DNA of 64,000 bases from DATBLE01 sp963734065 (GCA_963734065.1 CAVTFN010000005.1:1195671-1259670), one strand, 5' to 3'; positions 24,782 through 34,345 are shown, numbered from the stretch's first letter. The notes: generated from the sequence alone by a model not told the origin. Numbers and translations: made by a program.

Positions 24782-25233
24782 GACCCGGCCGCCAGTCTGA
24801 CCGCCTCGAAGATCTTGGCGTAACCCGTGCAGCGGCAGAGGTTGCCGGACAGCGCCTCGCGGATCTCGTCGTCCGTCGGGCTCGGCACCCGGGAGAGCAG
24901 GTCGGCGGTCGCGACCACCAGCCCGGGTGTGCAGAAGCCGCACTGGACGGCGCCCGCCTCGACGTACGCGGACTGCACCGGGTGGAGGTCATCCCCTTCG
25001 GCCAACCCCTCGACCGTCACCACCGCATGCCCGTCGGCCTGGGCCGCGAGCACCAGGCACGCGCAGACCAAGGCGCCCTCCAACAGCACCGAGCACGAGC
25101 CGCACTCGCCCTGCTCGCACGCGTTCTTCGAACCCGCCAGGCCGAGCCGCTCGCGCAACGCGTAGAGCAGGCTCTCGCCGGGCCAGACCTCGGCCTCCCG
25201 GGCCTCGCCGTTGACTGTCAGCTCGATCCTCAT
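24778..25233 (-). CDS. Xanthine dehydrogenase [2Fe-2S] subunit
   Basis: A 151-residue electron-transfer subunit with two [2Fe-2S] clusters. The plant-type cluster is in NACEQGECGSCSVLLEGALVC, and the second, helical one is in QCGFCTPGLVVA together with NLCRCTGYAKI. Passes electrons from the Mo site to the FAD subunit. Overlaps both neighbours by 4 bases. Confidence 0.93.
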   Translation of the reverse strand: MRIELTVNGEAREAEVWPGESLLYALRERLGLAGSKNACEQGECGSCSVLLEGALVCACLVLAAQADGHAVVTVEGLAEGDDLHPVQSAYVEAGAVQCGFCTPGLVVATADLLSRVPSPTDDEIREALSGNLCRCTGYAKIFEAVRLAAGS

Positions 25234-26024
25234 CCGAGACACCGCTCCAGCGCGCGTTCCGCGAGCACCCCCAGCGCGTGCCGCCTGTACGCCGCCGTTC
25301 CGCGCACGTCGTCGATCGGACTCGATGCCTCGACCACGCGCTCGGAAAAGGACGACGCCTCCGAGATCGGACACACGACCAGGCCCGCAACCGGGCCGGC
25401 CGATCCGAACGACGCCCGCAGCTCCTCCCGCTCGCGATCCGCGACCACGGCCAGCGAGCAGACCGAGATCACCATCGCGTTTCGCGGCCCGACCTTCATG
25501 AACGTCTGCGGCGCGCCGGACGGGACGACCCGCACCGCCGTGATCAGCTCGTCCGCAGCGGCCGCGTTCCGCTTCGGGCCGACGAGGAACTCCCGCAGCG
25601 GCACGGTCCGCGCCCCCCGAACGGACGCGACCTCCACCGACGCGTCCTCGACGAGCAGCGGCGGCAGCGCGTCTCCCGCCGGTGAGGCGGTGCCGAGGTT
25701 GCCGCCGAGCGTCCCGCGGTTCCGGATCTGCGGCGAGCCGACCGTGCGCGACGCCTCGGCGAGCGCCGGCAGGAGCTCAGACAGCGGAGCCTCCATCGTC
25801 TCGGCGTAGGTCAGGCCGGACGCAAGCCGCAGCGCGCCGTCCTCCCGCGACCAGCCACGCAGCTCCGGCACCCCGTTCAGGTTCATGAGCACGTCGGGCC
25901 GCCGGCGGTCGAAGTTCAGCTCCACCATCACGTCGGTGCCGCCCTGGATCGGCACGGCCTCCGGATGCTCGGCCTTGATGCGCAGCGCCTCGTCGAGGCT
26001 GGTTGGACTGACGACCTCCATCAT
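25230..26024 (-). CDS. Xanthine dehydrogenase FAD-binding subunit
   Basis: A 264-residue FAD subunit (CoxM/XdhB type). The FAD-binding loops IQGGTDVMVELN near residue 28 and RNRGTLGGNLGTASPAGD near 105 are intact. The start is the tandem ATGATG that overlaps the upstream permease stop. Works with the following two subunits to oxidise purines using NAD or another acceptor. Confidence 0.92.
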   Translation of the reverse strand: MMEVVSPTSLDEALRIKAEHPEAVPIQGGTDVMVELNFDRRRPDVLMNLNGVPELRGWSREDGALRLASGLTYAETMEAPLSELLPALAEASRTVGSPQIRNRGTLGGNLGTASPAGDALPPLLVEDASVEVASVRGARTVPLREFLVGPKRNAAAADELITAVRVVPSGAPQTFMKVGPRNAMVISVCSLAVVADREREELRASFGSAGPVAGLVVCPISEASSFSERVVEASSPIDDVRGTAAYRRHALGVLAERALERCLG

Positions 26025-26989
26025 CGTTCCTCGCGCACGTACGGTACGCCGAGGGCAGCGGGTGCGCCGATCCGGCGCCGCGCGAAGCCGGCGGAGACCA
26101 GGACGAGAACGACGATCGTCATCACGTACGGCAGGGCGTTCAGGAACTCGGGGGCGATCGTGTACCCGTGCGCCTGGAGCGCCGAGGGCAGCCCGCCGGA
26201 CAGCCCGCCGAAGAAGTAGGCGCCGACGAGGCAGAGCTCCGGCCGCCAGAACGAGAAGATCACGAGCGCGATCGCGATCCAGCCGGCGCCGCCGACGAGC
26301 GAGTCGCCGCTGGTCCACCCGGGTGTGATCGCGAGGCTGTAACACGCACCGCCGATCCCGGCGAGCGCACCACCGGCCAGCACGTGCGCGTACCGGTAGC
26401 GCGCCACGTCGATCCCCATCGCGTCCGCGGCGCCCGGCGACTCGCCGACCGCGCGCACGTTCAGCCCGAACCGCGTGCGGGAGAGGTAGAAGGCGATCGC
26501 GACGGTCAACCCCCACGACAGATACACGAGAGCGGATTGGTGGAAAAGGACCGGGCCGACCAGCGGCAGGTCCTTCAGGCCAAACACGTCGATGTCGCCG
26601 AACTGGTACTTGGGCGGGACGTCGGCTATCCCGAGGTCGTTCCCGAGGTACGACGACAGGCCGAGGCCGCCGGCGAAGATCGTCAGCGCCAGCCCGGAGA
26701 CGATCTGGCTCGCGCGCAGCGAGACGACCAGCACCGCGAAGATCAGCGCCATCACCAGCGCCGCGAACGCCGCGGTCAACACGGCCAGCGTCAGCGCCAC
26801 CGCCATCGGCCCGGGCGCCCGCTGCATCCCCCAGAACCCCATCGCGGCGCCGACCAGCATCATCCCCTCGACGCCCAGGTTGAGCACGCCCGAGCGCTCC
26901 GCGAGCAGCTCGCCGAGGGCGGCGAACAGGATCGGCGTCCCGTAGACGACCGCCTCGGTCAGGACCTGGACGACCAGCGTGTCGTTCAC
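26021..26989 (-). CDS. BMP-type nucleoside/purine ABC permease, second
   Basis: A 322-residue membrane permease of the BPD_transp_2 family, as in NupQ/RbsC-like proteins. Landmarks are LGVEGMMLVGAAMGFWG at the N-terminus and the ATPase-contact loop RTRFGLNVRAVGESPGAADAMG. Eight to nine membrane segments. It lies directly before the xanthine dehydrogenase genes, tying import to oxidation. Confidence 0.88.
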   Translation of the reverse strand: MNDTLVVQVLTEAVVYGTPILFAALGELLAERSGVLNLGVEGMMLVGAAMGFWGMQRAPGPMAVALTLAVLTAAFAALVMALIFAVLVVSLRASQIVSGLALTIFAGGLGLSSYLGNDLGIADVPPKYQFGDIDVFGLKDLPLVGPVLFHQSALVYLSWGLTVAIAFYLSRTRFGLNVRAVGESPGAADAMGIDVARYRYAHVLAGGALAGIGGACYSLAITPGWTSGDSLVGGAGWIAIALVIFSFWRPELCLVGAYFFGGLSGGLPSALQAHGYTIAPEFLNALPYVMTIVVLVLVSAGFARRRIGAPAALGVPYVREER

Positions 26990-26991
26990 GG

Positions 26992-28119
26992 TCAGGGCGC
27001 CTCCGCCGCGACCTCGGCCGGAGCCGGCGCCCGGCGACCGATCCGGATCCGGTAGCGGACCAGGATCTCCCCGCCCAGCGTGCAGAACAGGATGATCCCC
27101 TGCATCACGCCCACGAGCCCGAACGGGAAGTCCGCACCCTGGAGGAAGAGCCCCGCGTTCTGCAACCCGCCGAGGAGCACGCCGACCAGGAAGACGGCGA
27201 ACGGGTTGTACCGGCCGAGCGCGGCGACGACGATGCCCGCGTAGCCGTAGTTCGCGCCCTGGAGCCCTTGCGGGCTGGCGTCGAGGACATGCGTGAAGTC
27301 GCCGATCTGGCTGGCGCCCCCGAGGCCCGCGATCGCGCCGGAGATCGCCATCACCGCCAGGATCTTCCGCCGCGTCCGCATGCCCGCATAGCGGGCCGCC
27401 CGCTGCGAGTCGCCGAGGACGTTCATCTCGAAGCCGAAGCGAGTGACCCGGAAGAGCACGTACAGCGCGATCGCCACGCCGAGCGCGAGCAGGAAGCCGA
27501 ACGAGACCGTGACGCCGAACACGGTCACGGTCGGCCAGAACTGGCTCGGCTTCAGCGCGACCGACTGCGGGAACGACCGCGTCTGGATCGTCGACAGGTC
27601 ACGCCACGGCGAGGCGCTGTCGAAGATCATGTACGTGAGCAGGAGCCCCGCCACGTAGTTGAGCATCAGCGTGGTGATGATCTCGTTCGTGCGCGCGAAC
27701 GCCTTCAGGACGCCGGCGATCAGCGCCCACAGCGCCGCCCCTGCGGCACCGCACGCGCACATCGCGACGATCGTCATCCAGACCCCGTGGTGCGGCCCCA
27801 GCCAGATCGCCGCCCCGGCCGCGGTGATCGCGCCGATGTACAGCTGGCCCTCGGCGCCGATGTTGAAGAGCTGCATCCGGAACGCGACCGCAGCGGCGAG
27901 GCCGGTGAAGAGCAGCGGCGTCGCCAGCGTGACCGTGTCCGTCCAGGCAGCGCTGCCGATGAACGCGGCGTCGAACAGCCGCCGGTAGGTGTGACCCGGG
28001 TCGTGGCCGGTGGCGACGAGGACCACCGCCATCACCCCGAAGGCGACTGCGACGGACACGAAGGGGACGGCGTAGGTGAGCCACCGCGACTGGTTGAGGC
28101 GGCGCTCGACCGCGATCAC
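26992..28119 (-). CDS. BMP-type nucleoside/purine ABC permease, first
   Basis: A 375-residue permease of the NupP/YufP type with an extra N-terminal membrane segment. Characteristic segments are FNIGAEGQLYIGAITAAGAA and the cytoplasmic loop VTRFGFEMNVLGDSQRAARYAG. Overlaps the ATPase stop by 4 bases and is separated from the second permease by two bases. Confidence 0.88.
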   Translation of the reverse strand: MIAVERRLNQSRWLTYAVPFVSVAVAFGVMAVVLVATGHDPGHTYRRLFDAAFIGSAAWTDTVTLATPLLFTGLAAAVAFRMQLFNIGAEGQLYIGAITAAGAAIWLGPHHGVWMTIVAMCACGAAGAALWALIAGVLKAFARTNEIITTLMLNYVAGLLLTYMIFDSASPWRDLSTIQTRSFPQSVALKPSQFWPTVTVFGVTVSFGFLLALGVAIALYVLFRVTRFGFEMNVLGDSQRAARYAGMRTRRKILAVMAISGAIAGLGGASQIGDFTHVLDASPQGLQGANYGYAGIVVAALGRYNPFAVFLVGVLLGGLQNAGLFLQGADFPFGLVGVMQGIILFCTLGGEILVRYRIRIGRRAPAPAEVAAEAP

Positions 28120-29612
28120 GGTTCGTCGCCTCCGGCCATGGCCAGCCCGATCTCCTCGATCGTCGCCTTCGTCGGGTCGAACTCACCGGTCAGCCTGCCT
28201 TCGTAGACGACCACGACCCGATCGGCGAGCGCGAGGATCTCGTCGAGGTCCTCGCTGATCAGCAGCACGGCGACGCCCTCGACGGCGGCCTCCCGCAGAT
28301 AGGCGTGAACGGACTCGATCGCGCCGACGTCGAGCCCGCGCGTCGGCGAGGCGGCGATCAGCACCTTCGGGGCGCTCGAGAACTCGCGGCCGAGGACGAG
28401 CTTCTGCAGATTGCCGCCCGACAGGTCGCGCGCGCGCAGTTGCGGGCCCGGAGTGGCGACGTCGAAACGGCGGATCAGGTCGCGCGCGACCTCGCGGATC
28501 ATGCTCCAGTTCAGGAGCGGCCCGAAAGAGATTCCCCGGTAGGACTTGAGCACCGAGTTCTCGGCGATGCTGAGGCCCGGTGCCACCCCGGTGCCGAGCC
28601 GATCCTCGGGAACGTGAGCGATGCCGGCGGAGATTGCGATGCGGGGATCGCCGGTGCGCAGCCTCCGCCCGTGGACGCAGACGGAGCCCGTCGCGGGTCG
28701 CATCCCGGTGATCGCCTCGGCGAGCTCGCGCTGACCGTTGCCGGCGACACCGGCGACGCCGAGGATCTCGCCGGTGCGGACGGTGAACGAGACGCCGCGA
28801 ACCGCATCCTCGCCGCGGTCGCCGCGAACGCTCATCCCGTCGACGTCCAGCGCCGCCTCGTCGCTGTGGGGCGCAGCCCGCTCGACCCGGCGGGCCAGCT
28901 CGACCTCGCGGCCGACCATCAGCGCGGCCAGCTCGCGGGGAGTCGCACCGGCGGCTTCGACGGTGGCGACCGCGCGACCGCCGCGCAGGACGGTGACGCG
29001 GTCGGCGACCGCCTTCACCTCGTGCAGCTTGTGCGAGATGAAGATCACGGTCCGGCCTTCGCCGGCCATCCGTCGCAGGGTGACGAAGAGCGACTCCGCC
29101 TCCTGCGGCGTGAGCACGGCGGTCGGCTCGTCGAGGATCAGGATTCTCGCCTCGCGGTAGAGCGCCTTCAGGATCTCGACGCGCTGCTGCTCGCCCACGG
29201 AGAGCTGCCAGACACGCGCTCGGGGATCGACCGCGATCCCGTACCGCTCGCCGAGCCCGGCGACGTCCCGCTCGATCCGGCGCGGGTTGACGACGAAGCT
29301 GCGGGCCTCCGGCCGATGCTCGCCGAGAATGATGTTCTCCGAGACGGTGAACGGCGGGACGAGCCGGAAGTGCTGGTGCACCATGCCGATGCCGGCGTCG
29401 ATCGCGTCACTGGGGGAGTCGAACCGCGCCGGCTCGCCGTAAAGGCGGATCGAGCCCTCGTCGGGCCGGTACAGGCCCGTGAGGATGTTCGACAGCGTGC
29501 TCTTGCCGGCCCCGTTCTCGCCGAGCAGCGCGTGCACCTCGCCTGCGGCGGCCTCGAAGTCGACGCGGTCGTTCGCCAGCACGCCGGGGAAGCGCTTGGT
29601 GATTCCGTGCAT
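28116..29612 (-). CDS. BMP-type ABC importer ATPase with two nucleotide-binding domains
   Basis: About 498 residues with two ABC domains. Domain 1 has Walker A GENGAGKSTL, signature LSVGEQQRVEILKAL and Walker B ILILDEPTAVL. Domain 2 has a relaxed P-loop region GVAGNGQREL, signature LSGGNLQKLVLGRE and a modified Walker B LIAASPTRGLD, as usual for this family. I use ATG 29612; a TTG at 29666 would extend the protein through a hairpin (GCCACTGCC/GGCAGTGGC) and is less likely. Confidence 0.88.
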   Translation of the reverse strand: MHGITKRFPGVLANDRVDFEAAAGEVHALLGENGAGKSTLSNILTGLYRPDEGSIRLYGEPARFDSPSDAIDAGIGMVHQHFRLVPPFTVSENIILGEHRPEARSFVVNPRRIERDVAGLGERYGIAVDPRARVWQLSVGEQQRVEILKALYREARILILDEPTAVLTPQEAESLFVTLRRMAGEGRTVIFISHKLHEVKAVADRVTVLRGGRAVATVEAAGATPRELAALMVGREVELARRVERAAPHSDEAALDVDGMSVRGDRGEDAVRGVSFTVRTGEILGVAGVAGNGQRELAEAITGMRPATGSVCVHGRRLRTGDPRIAISAGIAHVPEDRLGTGVAPGLSIAENSVLKSYRGISFGPLLNWSMIREVARDLIRRFDVATPGPQLRARDLSGGNLQKLVLGREFSSAPKVLIAASPTRGLDVGAIESVHAYLREAAVEGVAVLLISEDLDEILALADRVVVVYEGRLTGEFDPTKATIEEIGLAMAGGDEP

Positions 29613-29677
29613 AGCCACTGCCACCCCTGGCGGGGCGGCAGTGGCTAGACGATTCGTCGTCGCCAACCGAGACTTCT

Positions 29678-29700
29678 AGCCAGCGGTGTAACCGCTGGCT
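29678..29700 (-). terminator. Intercistronic hairpin after the BMP substrate-binding gene
   Basis: AGCCAGCGG (29678-29686) pairs perfectly with CCGCTGGCT (29692-29700) around a 5-base loop. It overlaps the stop of the substrate-binding gene, between it and the ATPase gene. Without a T-run it is more likely an attenuator or RNA-stabilising hairpin that lets the binding protein be made in excess over the membrane subunits. A second hairpin lies at the ATPase start. Confidence 0.55.
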
Positions 29701-30841
29701 AGCCCGGCGGCTGGACGTGGGAGACGGAGCCGACCACGCCCTTCACGAGCCACTGCATCGAGTACAGCGCGTCGATCCCCGCTTTCGTGTTCGGGTCGAG
29801 GCACTTGCCCTTTGCGACCTTCACCTTGCCGCTCTGGTCGTAGATCGGGCCGCAGAAAGCGTGCCACTTGCCGGAGAGGATCTGCTGCCTCCTGGCTGCG
29901 ATCGCGGCCTTCGTCTTCGCCGAGACCTTCGGCCCGTAGGCCGCCAGGCCCGTGAAGCCGTCCTTGACCGAGCCGTAGTAGAAGCCCGGCTTCCACGTGC
30001 CGTTGATCGCGGCGTTGACCCGGCGCACGTAGTACTTGCCCCAGTCGTAGACCGCGGCGGTCAGCCACTGCTTCGGCGCGAACTTCTTCGCGTCGGAGTC
30101 GTAGCCGACCCAGGGGATCCCGGCCTTCTCGGCGTACACGCCGGCGGCGGGGCTGTCGACGTTCTGGCCGATCACGTCGGCGCCTGCGTTGACGAGCGCC
30201 TTCGCGGCGGCTGTCTCCTTCGGCGGCGAGAACCATGCGTTCGTCCAGACGATCTTCACCTTCGCGCCCGGATGCGTCGCCTGGGCGCCGAGGGTGAAGG
30301 CGTTGAGGTGACGGACGACCTCGGGGATGCCGTAGGGCACCACGTAGCCGATCACGCCCTTCTTGGTCGCGGCCCCGGCGGCCATGCCGGACAGATAGAT
30401 GGTGTCCTCGGCCGCACCGAAGTACTCGGCCTGGTTCTTCTTGATCTGGGTCCCGGTCGCCTGCTCGAACAGGACGTTCGGATACTTGTCCGCGAGCTGG
30501 CCGTTGACGCCGAGCTCGAACATCCCGAACGAGGTGCCGAAGATCATCTTGTAGCCGTCGCGAACCAGGCCGGCGACGATCTGGGGCACCGACGCGTTGC
30601 TGAAGACGTTCTCCTTGTAGGTCGTCTGCACCTTCGAGCCGAGGGCCTTCTCCACCGCCAGGCGGCCGGCGTCATGCGCCTGCGACCACCCGCCGTCGTT
30701 GTGCGGCCCCGGATAGATCCAGGCGACCTTGAACGCCGCCTCCTTCTTGGCCGGCTTCGCCGCAGCCAGACCCGCCACCGTCGAAGCCACGATCACCAGG
30801 CACGCGACCAGCGCACCCAGCACGTACTTCCGCTCCTTCAT
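29699..30841 (-). CDS. BMP-family ABC substrate-binding protein
   Basis: A 380-residue secreted binding protein. The signal peptide is residues 1-28 (ALVACLVIVASTVAGLAAAK) without a lipobox. The BMP domain begins KVAWIYPGPHNDGGWSQAHDA and shows the nucleoside-site region SFGMFELGVN and GKYYVRRVNAAINGTWKPGF. Relatives bind purine nucleosides or purines. First gene of the import-oxidation operon and divergent from the deaminase gene. Confidence 0.88.
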   Translation of the reverse strand: MKERKYVLGALVACLVIVASTVAGLAAAKPAKKEAAFKVAWIYPGPHNDGGWSQAHDAGRLAVEKALGSKVQTTYKENVFSNASVPQIVAGLVRDGYKMIFGTSFGMFELGVNGQLADKYPNVLFEQATGTQIKKNQAEYFGAAEDTIYLSGMAAGAATKKGVIGYVVPYGIPEVVRHLNAFTLGAQATHPGAKVKIVWTNAWFSPPKETAAAKALVNAGADVIGQNVDSPAAGVYAEKAGIPWVGYDSDAKKFAPKQWLTAAVYDWGKYYVRRVNAAINGTWKPGFYYGSVKDGFTGLAAYGPKVSAKTKAAIAARRQQILSGKWHAFCGPIYDQSGKVKVAKGKCLDPNTKAGIDALYSMQWLVKGVVGSVSHVQPPG

Positions 30842-30939
30842 GAACTCTTCCTCCCAGATGCCGTGGAACGCCCGAGGCCCGACTATAAGAGCTTGCAGAG
30901 GCGCCGTGAAGGGCTCCTGCGGGTAGGGTCGCGAGGCCG

Positions 30940-32325
30940 ATGGCGATGCTCCTGCAAAACGGCTGGATCTGCCCGATGGACGATTCCGGACAGGAGTTTC
31001 CGGACGGCTGGGTGCTCGTTCGCGACGGGCTGGTCGAGGCCGTGGGCGGCGGTGCCGCGCCCGCCGCGGAGGTGGTCGTCGACGCCGGCGGGGCGGTGGT
31101 CACGCCCGGCCTCGTCAACACCCACCACCACCTGTACCAGACGCTGACGCGCGCCCGGGCGCAGGAGGCGACGCTGTTCGAGTGGCTGCGCGAGCTCTAT
31201 CCGGTGTGGGCGCGGATCGACGCCGAGGCCGAGTACGCGGCCGCGCGAACGGGCCTGGCGGAGCTGGCGCTGTCCGGTTGCACGACCGTGTTCGACCACC
31301 ACTACGTCTTCCCGCGCGGCCGCGGCGGGCTGTGGGAGGCAGAGGTGCAGGCGGCCCGTGAGCTGGGCGTGCGGATCGTCGCCTCGCGCGGCTCGATGGA
31401 CCTCGGCGAGTCGGACGGCGGGCTGCCGCCGGACTCGCTGGTCGAGTCGATCGACGAGGTGCTGGCGGAGACCGAGCGGCTGGCAGCGCTCCAGGACGGC
31501 GACGGGATGGTGCAGCTCGCGGTCGCGCCGTGCTCGCCGTTCTCGGTGACGAAGGAGCTGATGCTGGAATCGGCCGAGCTGGCCCGGCGGCTGGGGCTGC
31601 GCCTGCATACTCACCTGGCCGAGACGGTCGAAGAGAACGCGTACTGCCGGGAGCTGTACGGCTGCCGGCCGGTCGAATACCTCGAAGAGCTCGGCTGGGT
31701 GGCCGGCGACGTCTGGTGCGCGCACTGCGTCCACCTCTCTCCGGACGACGTCGGCTCGTTCGGCCGAGCCGGGGTCGGCGTCGCGCACTGCCCGACCTCG
31801 AACCTGCGACTGGGAGCCGGGGTCGCACCGGTGCGCGAGCTGGTCGACGCGGGAGCGCCGGTCGGGCTCGGCGTCGACGGCTCCGCCTCGAACGAGCGCA
31901 GCGACCTCTTCTTCGAGGTCAAGCAGGCGCTGCTGGTCGCGCGTGGCCGCGGGGGGCCCATGGGTTTCCGGCCGGGCGACGCCGGCTTCGCCGGCGTCGC
32001 TTCCAGCCCGAGCGCGATGACGGTACGCGAGGCGTTGCGGTTGGGAACGCGCGGCGGGGCGGCGGTGCTCGGCCGCGACGACATCGGGGAGCTCTCGCCC
32101 GGGAAACGGGCCGACGTCGCAGTGTGGCGGACGGACGGGCTCGAGCTCGGCGGCGCCGAGTCCGACCCGGTTGCCGGCCTGGTGCTGTCGGCGCCGCACC
32201 GCGTCGACCGCCTCTACGTCGGCGGCGAGGAGGTCGTCCGCGACGGCCACCTCGTCCGGGCGGACGAGGCCGAGATCGCCCGCGAGCACCGCGTCCAATC
32301 GAAGCGGCTGGCGCAACTGCAGTGA
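30940..32325 (+). CDS. 8-oxoguanine deaminase-like amidohydrolase
   Basis: A 461-residue metal-dependent amidohydrolase of the ATZ/TRZ branch. Metal ligands appear as NTHHHLYQTLTR, LHTHLAETVEEN, AHCVHLSPDD and the final Asp in GLGVDGSASNER. In family members that sit in purine loci the reaction is deamination of 8-oxoguanine or guanine-like bases to give urate or xanthine. Divergent from the importer; TAGGGT sits 10 bases before the start. An adenine/guanine deaminase role cannot be excluded. Confidence 0.82.
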   Translation: MAMLLQNGWICPMDDSGQEFPDGWVLVRDGLVEAVGGGAAPAAEVVVDAGGAVVTPGLVNTHHHLYQTLTRARAQEATLFEWLRELYPVWARIDAEAEYAAARTGLAELALSGCTTVFDHHYVFPRGRGGLWEAEVQAARELGVRIVASRGSMDLGESDGGLPPDSLVESIDEVLAETERLAALQDGDGMVQLAVAPCSPFSVTKELMLESAELARRLGLRLHTHLAETVEENAYCRELYGCRPVEYLEELGWVAGDVWCAHCVHLSPDDVGSFGRAGVGVAHCPTSNLRLGAGVAPVRELVDAGAPVGLGVDGSASNERSDLFFEVKQALLVARGRGGPMGFRPGDAGFAGVASSPSAMTVREALRLGTRGGAAVLGRDDIGELSPGKRADVAVWRTDGLELGGAESDPVAGLVLSAPHRVDRLYVGGEEVVRDGHLVRADEAEIAREHRVQSKRLAQLQ

Positions 32326-32345
32326 CAGGCTCAAGCCTGTCACTG
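32320..32345 (+). terminator. Hairpin terminator after the amidohydrolase gene
   Basis: CAGTGACAGGC at 32320-32330 and GCCTGTCACTG at 32335-32345 form a perfect 11-base stem with a 4-base loop, overlapping the stop codon. No strong T-run follows. It separates the deaminase gene from the uraH-puuD group and may attenuate rather than end transcription. Confidence 0.6.
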
Positions 32346-32392
32346 CCTCTCGGCCTTCGCAAACGTCGGGCCGGGCAGGGAAGATTGCTCAC

Positions 32393-32689
32393 GTGATCTC
32401 GACCCATGTCCTCGACACCGAGCTGGGCGAGCCCGGAGCGGGCATCACGGTGGGGCTCTTCCGCGGACAGGAGCTGATCGCGCTCCAGGAGACGAACGAG
32501 GACGGCCGCATTCCCGATTTGTCCGAGGGACAGTCCCTTGGACCTGGCGAATACCGCCTCGTCTTCTACGTAGACAGCGGCTTCTTCCAGCGCGTCGAGG
32601 CGACGATCGTGCTCGAGCCGGGTCGCGACCACTACCACGTGCCGCTGCTCCTCTCTCCTTACCAGTGCACGATCTACCGCGGCAGCTGA
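32393..32689 (+). CDS. uraH: 5-hydroxyisourate hydrolase
   Basis: A 98-residue transthyretin-related enzyme that hydrolyses HIU to OHCU. The N-terminal STHVLDTELGEPG and the C-terminal signature YRGS (its last four residues) are both present, as are the two central arginine/histidine strands (PGEYRLVFYVD, DHYHVPLLLSPY). GTG start. A copy of the genome's GGGACAGTCCC repeat is embedded in frame at 32525-32548 and encodes EGQSLGPG. The next gene starts inside this one. Confidence 0.93.
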   Translation: MISTHVLDTELGEPGAGITVGLFRGQELIALQETNEDGRIPDLSEGQSLGPGEYRLVFYVDSGFFQRVEATIVLEPGRDHYHVPLLLSPYQCTIYRGS

Positions 32690-33102
32690 GCCAGGCCGAG
32701 CTCGCCGAGCTGTTCGAGGGCGACACGGCGCTCGTTCGCACGCTCGCCGCGCGCGAGGATCCGCTCGGCAGCGCCCGCGAGGTGATCGTGACGCTGTCCG
32801 ACGAGGAGAAGCTCGAGGCGTTGAACGCCCACCCGGCGATCGGCGCGCGCACCGAGCTCTCCGCACGCTCGGCCGCGGAACAGGGCGACGACGCCGACCC
32901 GGACACGCTCGCAGAGCTCGCCCACCTGAACGCCGAATACGAGCGGAGGTTCGGCTTCCGCTTCGTCGTCTTCGTCGACCGGCGGCCGAAGGCAGAGATC
33001 CTCGACGTGCTCCGCCGCCGCATCCAGCGCACGCGCGCGGAGGAGCTGGACACGGCCGTGGAGGAGCTGGTCGCGATCGCGGAGGACCGGTGGCGCCGAT
33101 GA
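32665..33102 (+). CDS. uraD: OHCU decarboxylase, short form
   Basis: A 145-residue protein of the 2-oxo-4-hydroxy-4-carboxy-5-ureidoimidazoline decarboxylase family, which makes S-allantoin. Conserved NAHPAIGARTELS and YERRFGFRFVVFVDRRP are present. Compared with the usual 160-170 residues, the N-terminal helix and its catalytic His region are missing or shortened, because the start overlaps uraH by 25 bases. Activity should be checked. Confidence 0.85.
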   Translation: MHDLPRQLSQAELAELFEGDTALVRTLAAREDPLGSAREVIVTLSDEEKLEALNAHPAIGARTELSARSAAEQGDDADPDTLAELAHLNAEYERRFGFRFVVFVDRRPKAEILDVLRRRIQRTRAEELDTAVEELVAIAEDRWRR

Positions 33103-33145
33103 AACGGAATCGGAGCCAGACCCAGACAGGACGGGGCAGGCACCG

Positions 33146-34345
33146 ATGCTAGGCACCTACACCACCGACTGGCTCGACCTCGTCTTCCGCTGGTTCCACG
33201 CGACGGCGGCGATCGTCTGGATCGGCACGTCGTTCTACTTCGTCGCGCTCGACAACCACCTGCGCGAGCCCGAGCGGGACGTGGACCAAGAAGAGGGGGT
33301 CGGCGGCGAGTCGTGGGAGATCCACGGCGGCGGCTTCTACCGGATCCACAAGTTCCGGGTCGCCCCGCCCCGCCTGCCGAAGCCGCTGCACTGGTACAAG
33401 TGGGAGGCGTACTGGACGTGGCTGTCCGGCTTCGCTCTCCTCTGCATCGTCTACTACTCGGACGCGCGACTGCGGCTGATCGATCCGACGGTCGCCGACC
33501 TCGAGCCGTGGCAGGCGATCCTGATCTCGATCGCGCTGCTCGCGGCCGCATGGCTCGTCTACGACCTCGTCTGCCGCCTGCTCGCGGACCGCCCGTGGCC
33601 GTTCGTGATCGTGCTCGTCGCCCTCGTGACCGCGACCGCCTACGGCGTCGGCGAGCTGTACGCGCCGCGCGCGGCTTACCTTCAGGTCGGCGCGATGCTC
33701 GGGACGATCATGGGCGCGAACGTCCTGTTCGTGATCATCCCCGGGCACTGGGAGCTGGTCCGGGCGAAGGAGGCCGGCCGCGAGCCGGACCCCCTCCCCG
33801 GGATCCGCGCCAAGCAGCGCTCGGTGCACAACAACTACCTGACGCTGCCCGTCCTCTTCACGATGCTCGCCGGGCACTTCCCGTTCACGTACACGCACGA
33901 CCACGCCTGGGCCGTCCTCGTCGCGCTGATGGCGGTCGGTGCCGCGATCCGCCACTACTTCAACCGCCGCCACGCCGGCGAAACGCTCTGGTGGATCCCG
34001 GTCGGCTGCGCGTGCGCGATCGCCGGGATCGCGGTCTGGCTCCGCCCGCCCGACACGAAGCCGGCTGCGGGCGCGGCCACCGTCTCGTTCGCCCAGGCAC
34101 AGCAGATCGTGCAGACGCGGTGTGCCCCGTGCCACTCGATGCACCCGACCGAGACCGGCTTCGACTCCCCGCCCGCAGGTGTCGTGCTCGACACACCGGC
34201 CCAGATCCACGCGGAGGCCTCCCGCATCCAGGCGGTCGCCGTCGACTCGACCTTCATGCCGTTCAACAACGCGACGCACATGACCGCCGCCGAGCGCGCG
34301 GCACTCGGACAGTGGATCGCCGCAGGTGCGAGGATCACTCCGTGA
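33146..34345 (+). CDS. puuD: Membrane-bound urate oxidase PuuD with cytochrome c domain
   Basis: A 399-residue protein. Residues 1-305 form an eight-segment membrane domain (LVFRWFHATAAIVWIGTSFY, HNNYLTLPVLFTMLAGHF), and the C-terminal part has a haem c site CAPCH at 326-330. PuuD oxidises urate to 5-hydroxyisourate and can send electrons to the respiratory chain instead of making H2O2. It follows uraH-uraD, the next two steps. The short C-terminal domain ends in the expected MPFNNATHMTAAER with the distal Met. Confidence 0.92.
   Translation: MLGTYTTDWLDLVFRWFHATAAIVWIGTSFYFVALDNHLREPERDVDQEEGVGGESWEIHGGGFYRIHKFRVAPPRLPKPLHWYKWEAYWTWLSGFALLCIVYYSDARLRLIDPTVADLEPWQAILISIALLAAAWLVYDLVCRLLADRPWPFVIVLVALVTATAYGVGELYAPRAAYLQVGAMLGTIMGANVLFVIIPGHWELVRAKEAGREPDPLPGIRAKQRSVHNNYLTLPVLFTMLAGHFPFTYTHDHAWAVLVALMAVGAAIRHYFNRRHAGETLWWIPVGCACAIAGIAVWLRPPDTKPAAGAATVSFAQAQQIVQTRCAPCHSMHPTETGFDSPPAGVVLDTPAQIHAEASRIQAVAVDSTFMPFNNATHMTAAERAALGQWIAAGARITP

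Noticed and set aside
22775..24823. A 682-residue plus-strand reading frame over the xanthine dehydrogenase large subunit.
   Set aside because: Antisense shadow; the opposite strand encodes all molybdenum-subunit motifs.
29613..29666. TTG 29666 as the start of the BMP importer ATPase.
   Set aside because: The extension runs through a hairpin (GCCACTGCC/GGCAGTGGC) and adds no conserved residues; ATG 29612 fits.
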